The translations under genes were made by a program, and so were the position numbers. The notes under the pieces were generated by a model. It was not told the origin of the DNA and made no database searches. It worked only from the letters and a program-made list of their open reading frames with translations. Below are positions 26,033-34,211 of a stretch of DNA of 64,000 nucleotides, piece by piece. Positions within the stretch are counted from its first letter, which is position 1. Each line of letters starts with the position of its first letter. Source of the stretch: Streptomyces avidinii (lineage in GTDB: Bacteria > Actinomycetota > Actinomycetes > Streptomycetales > Streptomycetaceae); the NCBI RefSeq assembly GCF_014650695.1, contig NZ_BMVL01000014.1:124001-188000 (forward strand). Reading direction: 5' to 3'.

Positions 26033-27973
26033 TCAGCGCTTGAGGACGGGGGCGGCGATGACGGCGCTGCCGGTGTCCTTGCAGCCCTCCTCCACCTTCA
26101 GCCGCAGGCGCAGGGCCCCCTTGATGTCCAGGGACTTGGTGACCGGCTTGCCCAGGTGGACGGCCTCGGAGAAGATCGCGGGCTTGTCGTCCACGGAGAT
26201 GGTCACGCGGGCCGATTCCATGGTCGAGCCGTCGTCGATGCCCGCGGTGAACTCCAGCGTGGACCAGGCGCGATTGACGTCGTACTCGACGGTCGCACCG
26301 TAGTAGCAGCTGCCGATGAGGGCGGCCCCGTACTCCTTCGTGTTCAGCTTGGCCGAGCCCACGTCGAAGTGCCGGACCTGTCCCACCGACGACAGCACGG
26401 TCAGATCGGCCACGTTGCTGTCCTTCACCGAGCCCGGGCCGCCGGGGCTCGACGAGGCATCGGGAGCGGTGGAGCTCTCGGGAGTCGAACCGGAGGTCGT
26501 GGGGTCGGTCGACGCAGTCGCCGAAGCCGACGCGGAGGCCGGAGCCGAAGCCTGCGGCGCGCTCGTCCCGCCGGGCTTCCCGCTCGCCGCGGTGTTCTCC
26601 TTGTCCTTGTCGCCCAGGAGCCGTACGCCGACCACCGCGAGGCCGGCCAGCACCAGCACCGCGGCCACCGAGCCGATGACCAGGCCGGTCCGCCGCCGCT
26701 TCCCGGGGCGCACCGGGCCGGGGTCGGGGGCCGGGCTCAGGTTGTACGTGGGCCCGTACCCGGCGGGTACCGCCGACGGCTCGGGCTCCGGCTGGGGCTG
26801 CGGGGCCGGGTCGGGGACGGGCACAGGTGTGGGCGCGGGGGCCGGGGCGGTGGAGGCCGGTTCCGTCCGCACCTGTTCGACCGGCCGGGCCGCCTCGACC
26901 GGCCGGGCCGCCGCGGCCGGCCGGGCCGCCTCGACCGGCGGGGCCGGCTGCGCGGTCGGCGTGTACGCGGGCGGCGGGGTCACCGGCTGCGGCGGGACCG
27001 CGGGCGGTGCGACCGCCGGCGGCGGTGGGGCGGCCGGCATGGGCGGAGCCTGCTGGGCGGCCTGCTGCGAGGTCGCGGTGGTCGTGGACACCACCGCGTG
27101 GCGGACGTCCTTCATCCAGCCGGCCAGACTCACCGGCCGCTTCCCCGGATCGGCCGAGTAGATCGCGGTGATCCGCGCCCGCTGTTCGGCGTCCAGCACG
27201 GCGATCTGCGGCAGCGCGGTCAGCGCCTGCGACAGCTGCTCCGGCGTGGCCGGCGGGGACTGCCCGCTCAGCAGGAAGTAGGCGATCGCTCCGAAGGCGT
27301 ACCGGTCGGTGCCCGGGGTCCGCTTGCCGTCGAAGACCTCCGGCGCCGCGTAGCCCGGGGTGAACCAGACCTCGGCCGTCTGGTGGTCGGCGGTCAGCTT
27401 GCTGAGGCCGAAGTCCACCAGGGTGGCCTGCCCGTGCTCGTCGACCATCACGTTGCCGGGGGAGAGGTCGCCATGGACGACCTGGCGCCCGGACGGGGTG
27501 GCCTTCCCCGAGTGCAGCCAGTCCAGTACGTCGGCCAGCTGCTCCAGCGTGCGCATCACCTCACGCCGCTCCGCGGCGGTGGCCAGGGTCCGCTCGGCCC
27601 GCCAGTCCCGCAGGTCCAGCCCGTCGACGTGGTTCATGACGAGGACGAGCGCCCGCCCGGTCAGGGTCGAGGACTCCCCGGGGCGGTGGATCGGTGGCCC
27701 CTCGAAGTGCTCGCGCACGCCCACGACACCGGGCCGGTGGACGAACCGCAGCAACTCGGCCTGCTCGTTCCACTTCTGGCTGATCCGGTCGAAGATGTCC
27801 GGCGTGATGGTCGTCTTGGAGTCGAGCACCTTGACGACCACGGGCTCGGAGCCACCGGCGAGTTCGATCTCGGCGAGATAGAGCACGGCCTCCCCGCCGC
27901 GCCCGATCGAGCGCAGCAGGCGGTACCGGTCGGCCGCAGAGTCCGGACCGATGTGCAGGTTCTGACTGGTCAA
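26033..27973 (-). CDS. Transmembrane Ser/Thr protein kinase with extracytoplasmic NPCBM-like domain
   Basis: Proposed TTG start at 27973 (strong GGTGGGGG before it; ATG 28006 in frame is the alternative). Kinase domain: GRGGEAV loop at 24-30, VVVKVLD lysine at 48, catalytic loop HGDLSPGN (about 167), DFG in VDFGLSK, GYAAPE. The usual HRD arginine is Gly. A long Pro/Ala-rich linker, one transmembrane helix (GLVIGSVAAVLVLAGLAVVGVRL, about 430-450) and a Ser/Thr-rich outer linker lead to a C-terminal domain (KLNTKEYGAALIGSCYYGATVEYDV, WSTLEFTAGIDDGS) resembling NPCBM carbohydrate-binding domains. It likely senses an envelope sugar or polymer and phosphorylates cytoplasmic proteins. Confidence 0.88.
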   Translation of the reverse strand: MTSQNLHIGPDSAADRYRLLRSIGRGGEAVLYLAEIELAGGSEPVVVKVLDSKTTITPDIFDRISQKWNEQAELLRFVHRPGVVGVREHFEGPPIHRPGESSTLTGRALVLVMNHVDGLDLRDWRAERTLATAAERREVMRTLEQLADVLDWLHSGKATPSGRQVVHGDLSPGNVMVDEHGQATLVDFGLSKLTADHQTAEVWFTPGYAAPEVFDGKRTPGTDRYAFGAIAYFLLSGQSPPATPEQLSQALTALPQIAVLDAEQRARITAIYSADPGKRPVSLAGWMKDVRHAVVSTTTATSQQAAQQAPPMPAAPPPPAVAPPAVPPQPVTPPPAYTPTAQPAPPVEAARPAAAARPVEAARPVEQVRTEPASTAPAPAPTPVPVPDPAPQPQPEPEPSAVPAGYGPTYNLSPAPDPGPVRPGKRRRTGLVIGSVAAVLVLAGLAVVGVRLLGDKDKENTAASGKPGGTSAPQASAPASASASATASTDPTTSGSTPESSTAPDASSSPGGPGSVKDSNVADLTVLSSVGQVRHFDVGSAKLNTKEYGAALIGSCYYGATVEYDVNRAWSTLEFTAGIDDGSTMESARVTISVDDKPAIFSEAVHLGKPVTKSLDIKGALRLRLKVEEGCKDTGSAVIAAPVLKR

Positions 27974-28047
27974 TGTCCCCCACCTCAAGGTGCTTTGAGA
28001 GGCCAACAGCTTCCCGGGGGGAGGTGCGCGAGGTCAATCGGAATCGG

Positions 28048-28065
28048 GAATCCCCGTGGGGGTTC
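28048..28065 (-). terminator. Possible terminator of the siderophore operon
   Basis: GAATCCCC (28048-28055) pairs with GGGGGTTC (28058-28065) in the 227-bp gap between the GNAT stop and the kinase start. The rest of the gap is GC-rich with no gene evident and should contain the kinase promoter. Confidence 0.35.
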
Positions 28066-28200
28066 ACTCTTTTCGTCCGCGAGCGGCGGGGGAGCCCGCC
28101 GCCGGACGCGCCCCGGACATGCCTCCGGGCGCCCGGCTCGGGGAACCGCCGACGGGGCGGGTTCCGTTCGCCGGCCGCCCGGCCGAAGGGGCGGCGCGGG

Positions 28201-28812
28201 TCAGGCGGTCGCCGACGCGGCCTCCGGGGCGCTGAAGAAGGCCAGCCGGGCCGGCTTCGCGGGGAGGTAGACCTCCGGCAGGTCGATCTCCGGAAGGACG
28301 ACCTCCGGTCCGAGCACGAAGCCGGTGCGCTCCATGCGGGCGATGGCCTTGGTGTTGCGGGCGTCCGGTTCGACGACCACGCGCCGCGCGGCGCTGTCGG
28401 AGAACACGAAGCCGATGAAGGCGGCCATCAGGGCGCCGGTGAAGCCGCGCTCGGTCGCACCCTCGGTCGGGCCGATCAGCAGGTGCACGCCGACGTCCCC
28501 GGGCCGGACGTCGTAGCACTCGCTGACGCGGTCCTCGGCGCAGTCGTACGTCTGGAACAGCGCGACCTGCTCACCGTCGCGGCTGACCATGAAGGCGTGG
28601 TGGGTGGTGCGGCGGTCGACGTCCTCGTAGATCTCCTGGACCAGTTCGCGGCTGGCCTCGCCCATGCCCCAGAAGCGGGCCCGCTCCTGCGTGACCCAGT
28701 TGTGGATCAGCGCGGAGTCGGCGGCCGGGTCGACGGGAGTGATGGTGACGGTACCGAAGCCCTCCACGGCCTGGGTGTGCACGGGCTGTCCGACGGAGGG
28801 GGCGGAGGTCAT
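28201..28812 (-). CDS. Siderophore-type GNAT acyltransferase (AlcB family; DesH-like)
   Basis: The 203-residue GNAT has the AlcB/IucB-type pattern used to acylate hydroxylamines in hydroxamate siderophores: ALIHNWVTQERARFWGMGEAS, HHAFMVSRDGEQVALFQTYDC, VGVHLLIGPTEGATERGFT, VVVEPDARNTKAIARMERTGF. Its ATG overlaps the stop of the upstream acylase gene by four bases, so the pair is co-translated. From memory an acylase/GNAT pair called desG/desH is linked to aryl-modified desferrioxamines in Streptomyces. The divergent iron box supports iron control. Confidence 0.85.
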   Translation of the reverse strand: MTSAPSVGQPVHTQAVEGFGTVTITPVDPAADSALIHNWVTQERARFWGMGEASRELVQEIYEDVDRRTTHHAFMVSRDGEQVALFQTYDCAEDRVSECYDVRPGDVGVHLLIGPTEGATERGFTGALMAAFIGFVFSDSAARRVVVEPDARNTKAIARMERTGFVLGPEVVLPEIDLPEVYLPAKPARLAFFSAPEAASATA

Positions 28813-31004
28813 ATCGATTCCTTGGTGAGACGGGTCCAGTCGGTGACGACGGGGACGAGTTCGCACTCTGCCCACAGGGGCAGCTGGTCGCGGTGGTGGG
28901 GTGCGCCGGTGACGCCGTCCGCGCCCAGCGGGACCGCCCAGAGGCTGTCCTCGCGGCGGGCGAGGTCCCATACGTAGCGGGCCGCCGACGCGCGGGCGGT
29001 GAGGTCGGTGAAACCGGGAACGGTGGAAGTGGCGTTCACGCAGTCGTGGTCGCCGCCGAGGCCGGGCCACTGCGTGGCCTCCAGGTCGGGCACGGCCTGC
29101 CAGGGGGTCAGCCGGTGCACCTCCGACCAGGGGGTGTCGGGGGTGTCGGCCGCGGCCGTCTCCTCCAGGGCGGCCCGGACGTGCGCCGCACGGTCGAGGC
29201 CGGGGACGAGCGAGGTGGTGAGCAGGCCTTCGAGGGCGTAGCCGATCTTCGGGACCAGGTACAGCCACGGGTGGAAGACGGCCGGGCCGGGGGGCGCGCC
29301 CCACAGGCCCTCGAAGACGGGGTCGGCGGCGAAGCGGCGTACGGTCGCGCTGCGGAAGGCCGAGAAGACGGTGGCGTCGGTGCTGTCGGCCGCCATGTGC
29401 CGGTCCCAGGCCAGCAGCCGGGTGCGCAGGGCCTCGGCCGCAGGAGTCAGGTCCTCGAAGCCGGGCAGCAGGGCGAGCAGGGGCGCGGCCGAGGCCAGGT
29501 GCGTGTCCCGGTGTACGTCGGCCATCGCCTTCGGGGACCAGTGCGCGGAGCCGCTGAGCAGCTCGCGGATGCGGTTGGCGCGGTGCGGGGGAGCGAACTC
29601 CACGCCGAGCGGGGAGGCGATCCCGCGCGCGTTGGCCATGACGGCGAAGCCCTGCACCGGCTCGGCGGGGGTCGGGGCCCAGCCCTGCCAGGCGTGCTGG
29701 GGGTCCCAGGCGGGCACGGGACGCAGCCGGTTGGCCCGGTGGCGCAGCGGCACGGCGCCCGCGACGCGGTGCAGCAGCCCGCCCTCGGTGTCGGCGGCGT
29801 GGACGACGTTGACCGGCTCGGCCCAGTCGTCGAAGGCGCGGTCGATGTCGGCCACGGTGCGGGCGCGCAGGAGCGCGGGGAGGGCGGCGAAGCCGAGGTC
29901 CCGGCGGACCCGGGGCGGGTAGCGCAGGGAAAGGGTCTGGGCGCTGCCGTCGGCGGGGGCCACGGCGTCGGCGTCGGCATCGGCCCCGAGGTCGCCGTCC
30001 GCGTGGATGATCACGGGGCCGCGGGCGGTCTCCAGGATCTCCACCTCGACATCCTCGCCGCCGGAGACGGTGATGGTCTCGGTGTGGCGGGTGACGGGCT
30101 CCCAGGCGCCCTCCACGCCGAGGGCCTCGACGACGCCGTCGGCACTGCGGCGCAACTGCTCGATGTACAGGTCCTGGTAGTCGGACATCGCGTTGGTGAT
30201 CGCCCAGGCGGCGGTGCCCGTGTGCCCGAAGTGGCCGAGGCCGGGGACGCCGGGGACGGCGAGGCCGAGGACGTCGTAGTCCGGGCAGGAGAGACGTATC
30301 TGCTGGTAGACGCCCGGGTCCTCGATGAACCGGTGCGGGTCGCCCGCGATGATCGCCGAGCCGGAGGTGGTGCGGTCGCCCGGGACCAGCCAGCCGTTGC
30401 TTCCGGCGGTGCCGGGGCCGTCGGTGGCGAAGAGGGTGACCGCCTCGTCGCCGAGGGCCCGGGCGACGCGCTCGCGCCAGAGTTTGGTGGCGAAGCCGGC
30501 GAAGAGGATGTGCGTGGCGATCCAGATGGCGAGCGGCACCCACGGTTGCCAGGGGGAGGGGGTGAGGCCGGTGCGCGCGAAGCGTTCGTCGCGGGCGGCG
30601 CCGGCGGCGAGCCCGTCGTTGACGCCGTCCACGTATGCGCGGACCCAGGCGGCGGTGGCCGGGTCGTCGGCCTCCATGGCCTCGTAGCAGCGGCGGGCCG
30701 TGTCGGCCAGCCGGGACTGGCGGGCGAAGCGGTCCCAGGTGACGGCGTCCGCGCCGAGGAAGGAGGCGCTGGAACCCTCGGCCCGATGCCGTTCGACCTC
30801 CAGCTGCCAGGCGCGGTCGAAGGCGGTCACGCGGCCCTGGGCGTGGACGAGGCCGAGTTCGTCGGCGGCGCGGAGGTGGGGGATCCCCCACTGGTCGCGG
30901 TGGACACCGTAGGATTCCGGGGTCTCCACGGAGGGCTCGCTCCGGTTCGTCCCGTACGACTGGGCGTCGCCGCTCTCGCTGCTGGCACTGCTCACGCTGC
31001 TCAC
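28809..31004 (-). CDS. Penicillin acylase-family Ntn hydrolase (DesG-like)
   Basis: The 731-residue product belongs to the penicillin amidase/AHL acylase superfamily: YGVHRDQWGIPHLRA, HAQGRVTAFDRAWQLE, then the autoprocessing/nucleophile site GTAGSNGWLVPG (Ser about 201), GDPHRF, GVPGLGHFGHTGTAAWAITN. No signal peptide is obvious, so it may act inside the cell. Starts at GTG 31004 after GGGGAAG, and is co-translated with the AlcB-like GNAT. An iron box lies 20 bp upstream. Proposed role: supply or removal of acyl/aryl groups during siderophore tailoring (inference). Confidence 0.85.
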   Translation of the reverse strand: MSSVSSASSESGDAQSYGTNRSEPSVETPESYGVHRDQWGIPHLRAADELGLVHAQGRVTAFDRAWQLEVERHRAEGSSASFLGADAVTWDRFARQSRLADTARRCYEAMEADDPATAAWVRAYVDGVNDGLAAGAARDERFARTGLTPSPWQPWVPLAIWIATHILFAGFATKLWRERVARALGDEAVTLFATDGPGTAGSNGWLVPGDRTTSGSAIIAGDPHRFIEDPGVYQQIRLSCPDYDVLGLAVPGVPGLGHFGHTGTAAWAITNAMSDYQDLYIEQLRRSADGVVEALGVEGAWEPVTRHTETITVSGGEDVEVEILETARGPVIIHADGDLGADADADAVAPADGSAQTLSLRYPPRVRRDLGFAALPALLRARTVADIDRAFDDWAEPVNVVHAADTEGGLLHRVAGAVPLRHRANRLRPVPAWDPQHAWQGWAPTPAEPVQGFAVMANARGIASPLGVEFAPPHRANRIRELLSGSAHWSPKAMADVHRDTHLASAAPLLALLPGFEDLTPAAEALRTRLLAWDRHMAADSTDATVFSAFRSATVRRFAADPVFEGLWGAPPGPAVFHPWLYLVPKIGYALEGLLTTSLVPGLDRAAHVRAALEETAAADTPDTPWSEVHRLTPWQAVPDLEATQWPGLGGDHDCVNATSTVPGFTDLTARASAARYVWDLARREDSLWAVPLGADGVTGAPHHRDQLPLWAECELVPVVTDWTRLTKESI

Positions 31005-31023
31005 ACTCTTCCCCGACGTGCGT

Positions 31024-31042
31024 TTAGGTTAGGCTGACCTAA
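31024..31042. promoter_or_regulatory. Iron box (DmdR1/IdeR operator)
   Basis: TTAGGTTAGGCTGACCTAA matches the actinobacterial IdeR/DmdR1 consensus TTAGGTTAGGCTAACCTAA at all but one base. It is placed between the divergent acylase and siderophore-interacting protein genes and can repress both when iron is replete. Confidence 0.93.
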
Positions 31043-31071
31043 CTATAGGGGTGTCAGGGGAGGGGTTGGAC

Positions 31072-31806
31072 ATGGCTGTCAGCAAGGGCTGGGAGGGCGT
31101 GGTCCTCAAGCTCATGCGGGGCAAGGACTTCACGTTCACGGTCACGGGAGCGGAAGACCTTACGGAGGACTACCGCCGGGTGAGCTTCACGGACGGTGGG
31201 CTGCTGGCGGCCGCCGGTGAGTCGCTGCATCCGACGATGTGGGTGCGCGTCTGGTTCCAGGGCGCGGGCAAGCCGCACCAGCGGGCCTACACGCTCGTGG
31301 ACCCGGATCCGCAAGCGGGCACGTTCAGCTTCGAGTTCGCCCTGCACGACGGTGTCGCCAGTGCCTGGGCGCGCGGCGCCGAGCCGGGCGACACGGTCGA
31401 CGCGACCGTCCAGGGCACCGGCTTCACCGCTCCGGAGCCGGCGCCGGAGCGGCTGCTCGTCATCGGGGACGCCGCGTCCCTCCCTGCGATCAACTCGCTG
31501 CTGGACGCGTACCCGCAGACGCCGGCAACGATCTGGTTCGAGACGCAGCACGACTCGGACGAGAAGCTGCCGATGCGCGTGGAGCAGGGCCGGCACGACA
31601 TCCGCCGGGTGCGGCGGGACGGCACGGCCCTGGCCGACCGGGTGCGGTCCGAACTCCCCGAACTGGTCGGGGACCCGGAGTCGGCGTACGTCTGGCTGGC
31701 GTGCGACACGGTGACGACGCGCGCCCTGACGGGGTACCTGCGCAAGGACCTCGCGCTGCCCAAGCACCGGGTGAACGCGCTGGGCTACTGGCGGCCGGGA
31801 GCCTGA
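31072..31806 (+). CDS. Siderophore-interacting protein (ferric-siderophore reductase, SIP family)
   Basis: The 244-residue flavoprotein-type reductase would release iron from imported ferric siderophores. Seen: PTMWVRVWFQGAGKPHQRAYTLVDPDPQAGTFSFEFALHDG (FAD-binding RxYT-like motif QRAYTL), ASAWARGAEPGDTVDATVQGTGF, LLVIGDAASLPAINSLLDAYP and VWLACDTVTTRAL...LPKHRVNALGYWRPG. ATG 31072 follows GGGGAGGGG. Directly downstream of the iron box. Confidence 0.93.
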   Translation: MAVSKGWEGVVLKLMRGKDFTFTVTGAEDLTEDYRRVSFTDGGLLAAAGESLHPTMWVRVWFQGAGKPHQRAYTLVDPDPQAGTFSFEFALHDGVASAWARGAEPGDTVDATVQGTGFTAPEPAPERLLVIGDAASLPAINSLLDAYPQTPATIWFETQHDSDEKLPMRVEQGRHDIRRVRRDGTALADRVRSELPELVGDPESAYVWLACDTVTTRALTGYLRKDLALPKHRVNALGYWRPGA

Positions 31807-31815
31807 GGCGCGCCC

Positions 31816-31857
31816 CCGGCCGGTGGGCCTGAGGCACGCCCCCGGCCCACCGGCCGG
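31816..31857 (+). terminator. Terminator after the siderophore-interacting protein gene
   Basis: A perfect 14-bp stem (31816-31829 with 31844-31857) and 14-base loop begin 10 bp after the stop. Confidence 0.8.
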
Positions 31858-31882
31858 TGGTACTGCTTGCCGGTCGGGCCGC

Positions 31883-32101
31883 CTACTGGATGGACACCTT
31901 GCAGGCGCTCACCGCGGTCCCGTTGGTCACGCCGCTCTTGGTCAGCCCGCTCACACACTGCTCGTGCTGACCTGAGTAGCCGGCGGAACACGCCGTCCGC
32001 ACGGACTCCGGGGCCTCGCCGCCCTGTAGCTCCCGTTCGACCTGGTTGATGCAGGCCGAGACGTCCGCATGGGCGGCGGGGCCGCGAAGGCCGCGCCACA
32101 C
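31883..32101 (-). CDS. Small four-cysteine protein, possibly truncated
   Basis: The frame encodes ADVSACINQVERELQGGEAP, then VRTACSAG, HEQCVSGLTKSG and AVSACKVSIQ, with regularly spaced Cys as in small secreted Streptomyces proteins. There is no ATG; the best start is GTG 32101, without a Shine-Dalgarno, and no signal peptide can be read. The frame continues open back into the DinB gene. It could be a 3' remnant of a secreted protein whose N-terminus was lost, or a genuine small CDS. The coding bias looks real; the start does not. Confidence 0.45.
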   Translation of the reverse strand: MWRGLRGPAAHADVSACINQVERELQGGEAPESVRTACSAGYSGQHEQCVSGLTKSGVTNGTAVSACKVSIQ

Positions 32102-32135
32102 CCGCTGGGACCGTTCGCCCCGGTCAGAGCTCTGC

Positions 32136-32636
32136 CTAGGCGCCGGTGGCGCCGTCGATCCCCTCGCGGAGGAAGTCGGCGTGGCCGTTGTGGCGGGCGT
32201 ACTCGTGGATGAGGTGGAGCATCACCAGGCGCAGTGAGGCTTCCTCCTTCCAGCTCGGCACGTACGCCTTCACGTCCAGGGACTCGGCGGCGGCCTCGAT
32301 ACGGCGGGCGTGCGCGACCTCGCCCTCCCAGGCGGCGAAGGCCTCGGCGCGGGTGCAGTCGGTGGCGTCGTAGGCCGCCTGGAAGTCGTGGGTGTCCGAC
32401 CACAGGTGCGGGAGGTCCTCACCGTCGACGACGCGGCGGAACCAGTGCCTCTCGACCTCGGCCATGTGCCGGACCAGTCCCAGCAGGGACAGGGTGGACG
32501 GGGGCATCGAGGCACGGCGCAGTTCCTCGTCGCCGAGACCCTCGCACTTCAGGGCGAGAGTGGCCCGGTGGTAGTCGAGGAAGGTCCGGAGGGTCTCGCG
32601 TTCGTCGCCGGTCAGGGGCGGGCTGATGCGTTCCAT
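32136..32636 (-). CDS. DinB-superfamily protein (DUF664)
   Basis: The 166-residue four-helix-bundle protein has the metal-binding pattern of DinB/DUF664 proteins: LLGLVRHMAEVERHWFRR and LHLIHEYARHNGHADFLREGIDG. Actinobacterial members are often mycothiol-dependent transferases (family knowledge, not shown here). The ATG at 32636 lies seven bases from a -10-like CAGGAT (ATCCTG on the plus strand at 32644-32649), predicting a leaderless mRNA. Confidence 0.9.
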   Translation of the reverse strand: MERISPPLTGDERETLRTFLDYHRATLALKCEGLGDEELRRASMPPSTLSLLGLVRHMAEVERHWFRRVVDGEDLPHLWSDTHDFQAAYDATDCTRAEAFAAWEGEVAHARRIEAAAESLDVKAYVPSWKEEASLRLVMLHLIHEYARHNGHADFLREGIDGATGA

Positions 32637-32643
32637 GGGTCCG

Positions 32644-32649
32644 ATCCTG
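32644..32649 (-). promoter_or_regulatory. -10-like CAGGAT for the DinB gene
   Basis: CAGGAT on the minus strand, seven bases before the ATG. Same layout as the GlxA gene. Confidence 0.35.
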
Positions 32650-32733
32650 CCGGTTGCTCCCGGGCGGGGGAACCCGGCGGCGTCCGGGGTGCGGGGTCCG
32701 GCGCCGAGCCCCGGCACGGTGCGGAGGGACGCC

Positions 32734-33540
32734 CTACGAGGCGGCGGCGGTCCACATGTACGGCACCGTCACGCCCAGCACCCCGAAGCCCAGCCGCTCC
32801 AGAATCGGACGGCTGTCGTCCGACGCGTCGACCTGGAGGTACGGGATGCCGAGCTCCGCCGCCAGGCGGGCGCGATGGGCCACCAGCAGCCGGTAGATGC
32901 CGCGGCCGCGCCACTGCGGGACGGTGCCGCCGCCCCAGAGGCCCGCGAAGGCCTTGCCCCGCCGCATCTCCATCCGTGCCGCGCTCACCGGGGTGTCGCC
33001 TGCCATCGCGAGCACCGCGGCGATGGTCTCCGGCTCCTCGCGCAGCCTGCTCAGCAGCTGCTCCCGGATGCGCGGCCGCTCCGTCCCGAAGGCACCCGCG
33101 TGGACCTCCATCATCAGGTCGACGCCCGCCTCGTCCGTCACCACCCGCAGCGTGATGCCCTCCGGCGGTTCCACCGGCAGCTTCGCGAGCTCGGACGTCA
33201 GGCCCACCATCAGCGTCTCGGGCGGCTCCGGCACGAAGCCCGCCGCGCGCAGCCGGTCGCCGAGGTCCGCCGGCCGGTCGTGGTCGTAGAGCTTCCACTC
33301 GAACTCCGGACAGCCGCGCCCCTCGAAGAAGGCCACTTGCGCCGCGATCTCCGCGTCCGCAGTCTCCTCGTCGAGGTCCGACCAGAGCACGCCGTTCCAC
33401 CCGAGCCCGGACACCGTGTGCCGTACGACGGCTCCCGCACGCTCCACGCTCGCCTGCGGGGCGTCCGCCTGAGCACCTTCGCGCACCTCGGCGTCGAAGT
33501 GGGCCCGCACCTTCATCAGTTCATCAAGATCGATCGTCAT
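32734..33540 (-). CDS. GNAT family N-acetyltransferase
   Basis: The 268-residue product has a C-terminal GNAT fold with the acetyl-CoA loop GGGTVPQWRGRGIYRLLVAHRARLA and the closing strand YLQVDASDDSRPILERLGFGVL. The N-terminal ~140 residues are a less conserved arm (GLGWNGVLWSDLDEETADAEI). The substrate is unknown. GGTGAGCTGGGGG lies before the ATG. Confidence 0.85.
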   Translation of the reverse strand: MTIDLDELMKVRAHFDAEVREGAQADAPQASVERAGAVVRHTVSGLGWNGVLWSDLDEETADAEIAAQVAFFEGRGCPEFEWKLYDHDRPADLGDRLRAAGFVPEPPETLMVGLTSELAKLPVEPPEGITLRVVTDEAGVDLMMEVHAGAFGTERPRIREQLLSRLREEPETIAAVLAMAGDTPVSAARMEMRRGKAFAGLWGGGTVPQWRGRGIYRLLVAHRARLAAELGIPYLQVDASDDSRPILERLGFGVLGVTVPYMWTAAAS

Positions 33541-33582
33541 ACCCCCAGCTCACCAGTGTCCGGACGGTTGCGACAACTGCAT

Positions 33583-33588
33583 TAGCCT
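33583..33588 (+). promoter_or_regulatory. -10 TAGCCT for the cupin gene
   Basis: TAGCCT ends seven bases before the GTG at 33596; leaderless mRNA likely. The same hexamer and spacing recur before 43294. Confidence 0.4.
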
Positions 33589-33595
33589 CACCTGC

Positions 33596-34030
33596 GTGAA
33601 TCACGACTCCACCATCTACACCGGTAAGGCCACCCCCGACGCCGCCGCCGACCGCGGCTGGCTCCTCGGCCACTTCAAGGACCCCTCCGATCCGCGCCAC
33701 AGCGAGGACGTGGAGATCAAATGGGGCGTTCACCCCAAGGGCGACGAGCGGGAGCGGTGGGCGACCGCCGAGAAGCGCACCGCACTGCTGGTGCTGATCA
33801 GCGGCCGCTTCCGGCTGGAGTTCCCCGGGCGCACCGTCGTCCTCGCCGAGCAGGGGGACTACGTGCTGTGGGGGCGCGGCGTCGACCACTCCTGGTACGC
33901 GGAGGAGGACGCCGTGGTCCTCACCGTCCGCTGGCCCTCGATCCCCGGCTACCGGGTGGACGAGCCCGACGATCAGGACGCGTCCCAAGAGCAGTGGGAG
34001 ACCGGCCACTCGGGCCGCCCGGCGCTGTGA
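33596..34030 (+). CDS. Cupin-fold protein
   Basis: The 144-residue product reads as a small cupin: ALLVLISGRFRLEFPGRTVVLAEQGDYVLWGRGVDHSWYAEEDAVVLTVRWPSIPG, with His in VDHSWYAEED as a possible metal ligand. The N-terminal RGWLLGHFKDPSDPRHSEDVEIKWGVHPKGD is typical of a small actinobacterial family. I do not know its substrate. It stands alone. Confidence 0.8.
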   Translation: MNHDSTIYTGKATPDAAADRGWLLGHFKDPSDPRHSEDVEIKWGVHPKGDERERWATAEKRTALLVLISGRFRLEFPGRTVVLAEQGDYVLWGRGVDHSWYAEEDAVVLTVRWPSIPGYRVDEPDDQDASQEQWETGHSGRPAL

Positions 34031-34211
34031 CGATGCCCACGAAAGGGGCCAACGATCACGAAACGCTGAGATCGTGGAGGGTGTGAGCCATCTGTGCCGA
34101 ACCCTCCCGGGGTGATCCCCCGGGCCCCTCGGCCGGGCCTTCACGCGTTCATGCGTTCTTTGCGACGGGCCGACTCCCGGTAAAGATCCGAACCACCAGG
34201 GAGCACGTCCG
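34031..34211. other. 181-bp gap before the MMPL gene
   Basis: No gene seen. It should hold the MMPL promoter; only GGGAG at 34199-34203 before the TTG start is recognisable. Confidence 0.4.

Noticed and set aside
28201..31806. Complete siderophore biosynthetic cluster
   Set aside because: No NRPS, NIS synthetase, decarboxylase or hydroxylase gene is present; only tailoring-type and reductase genes.
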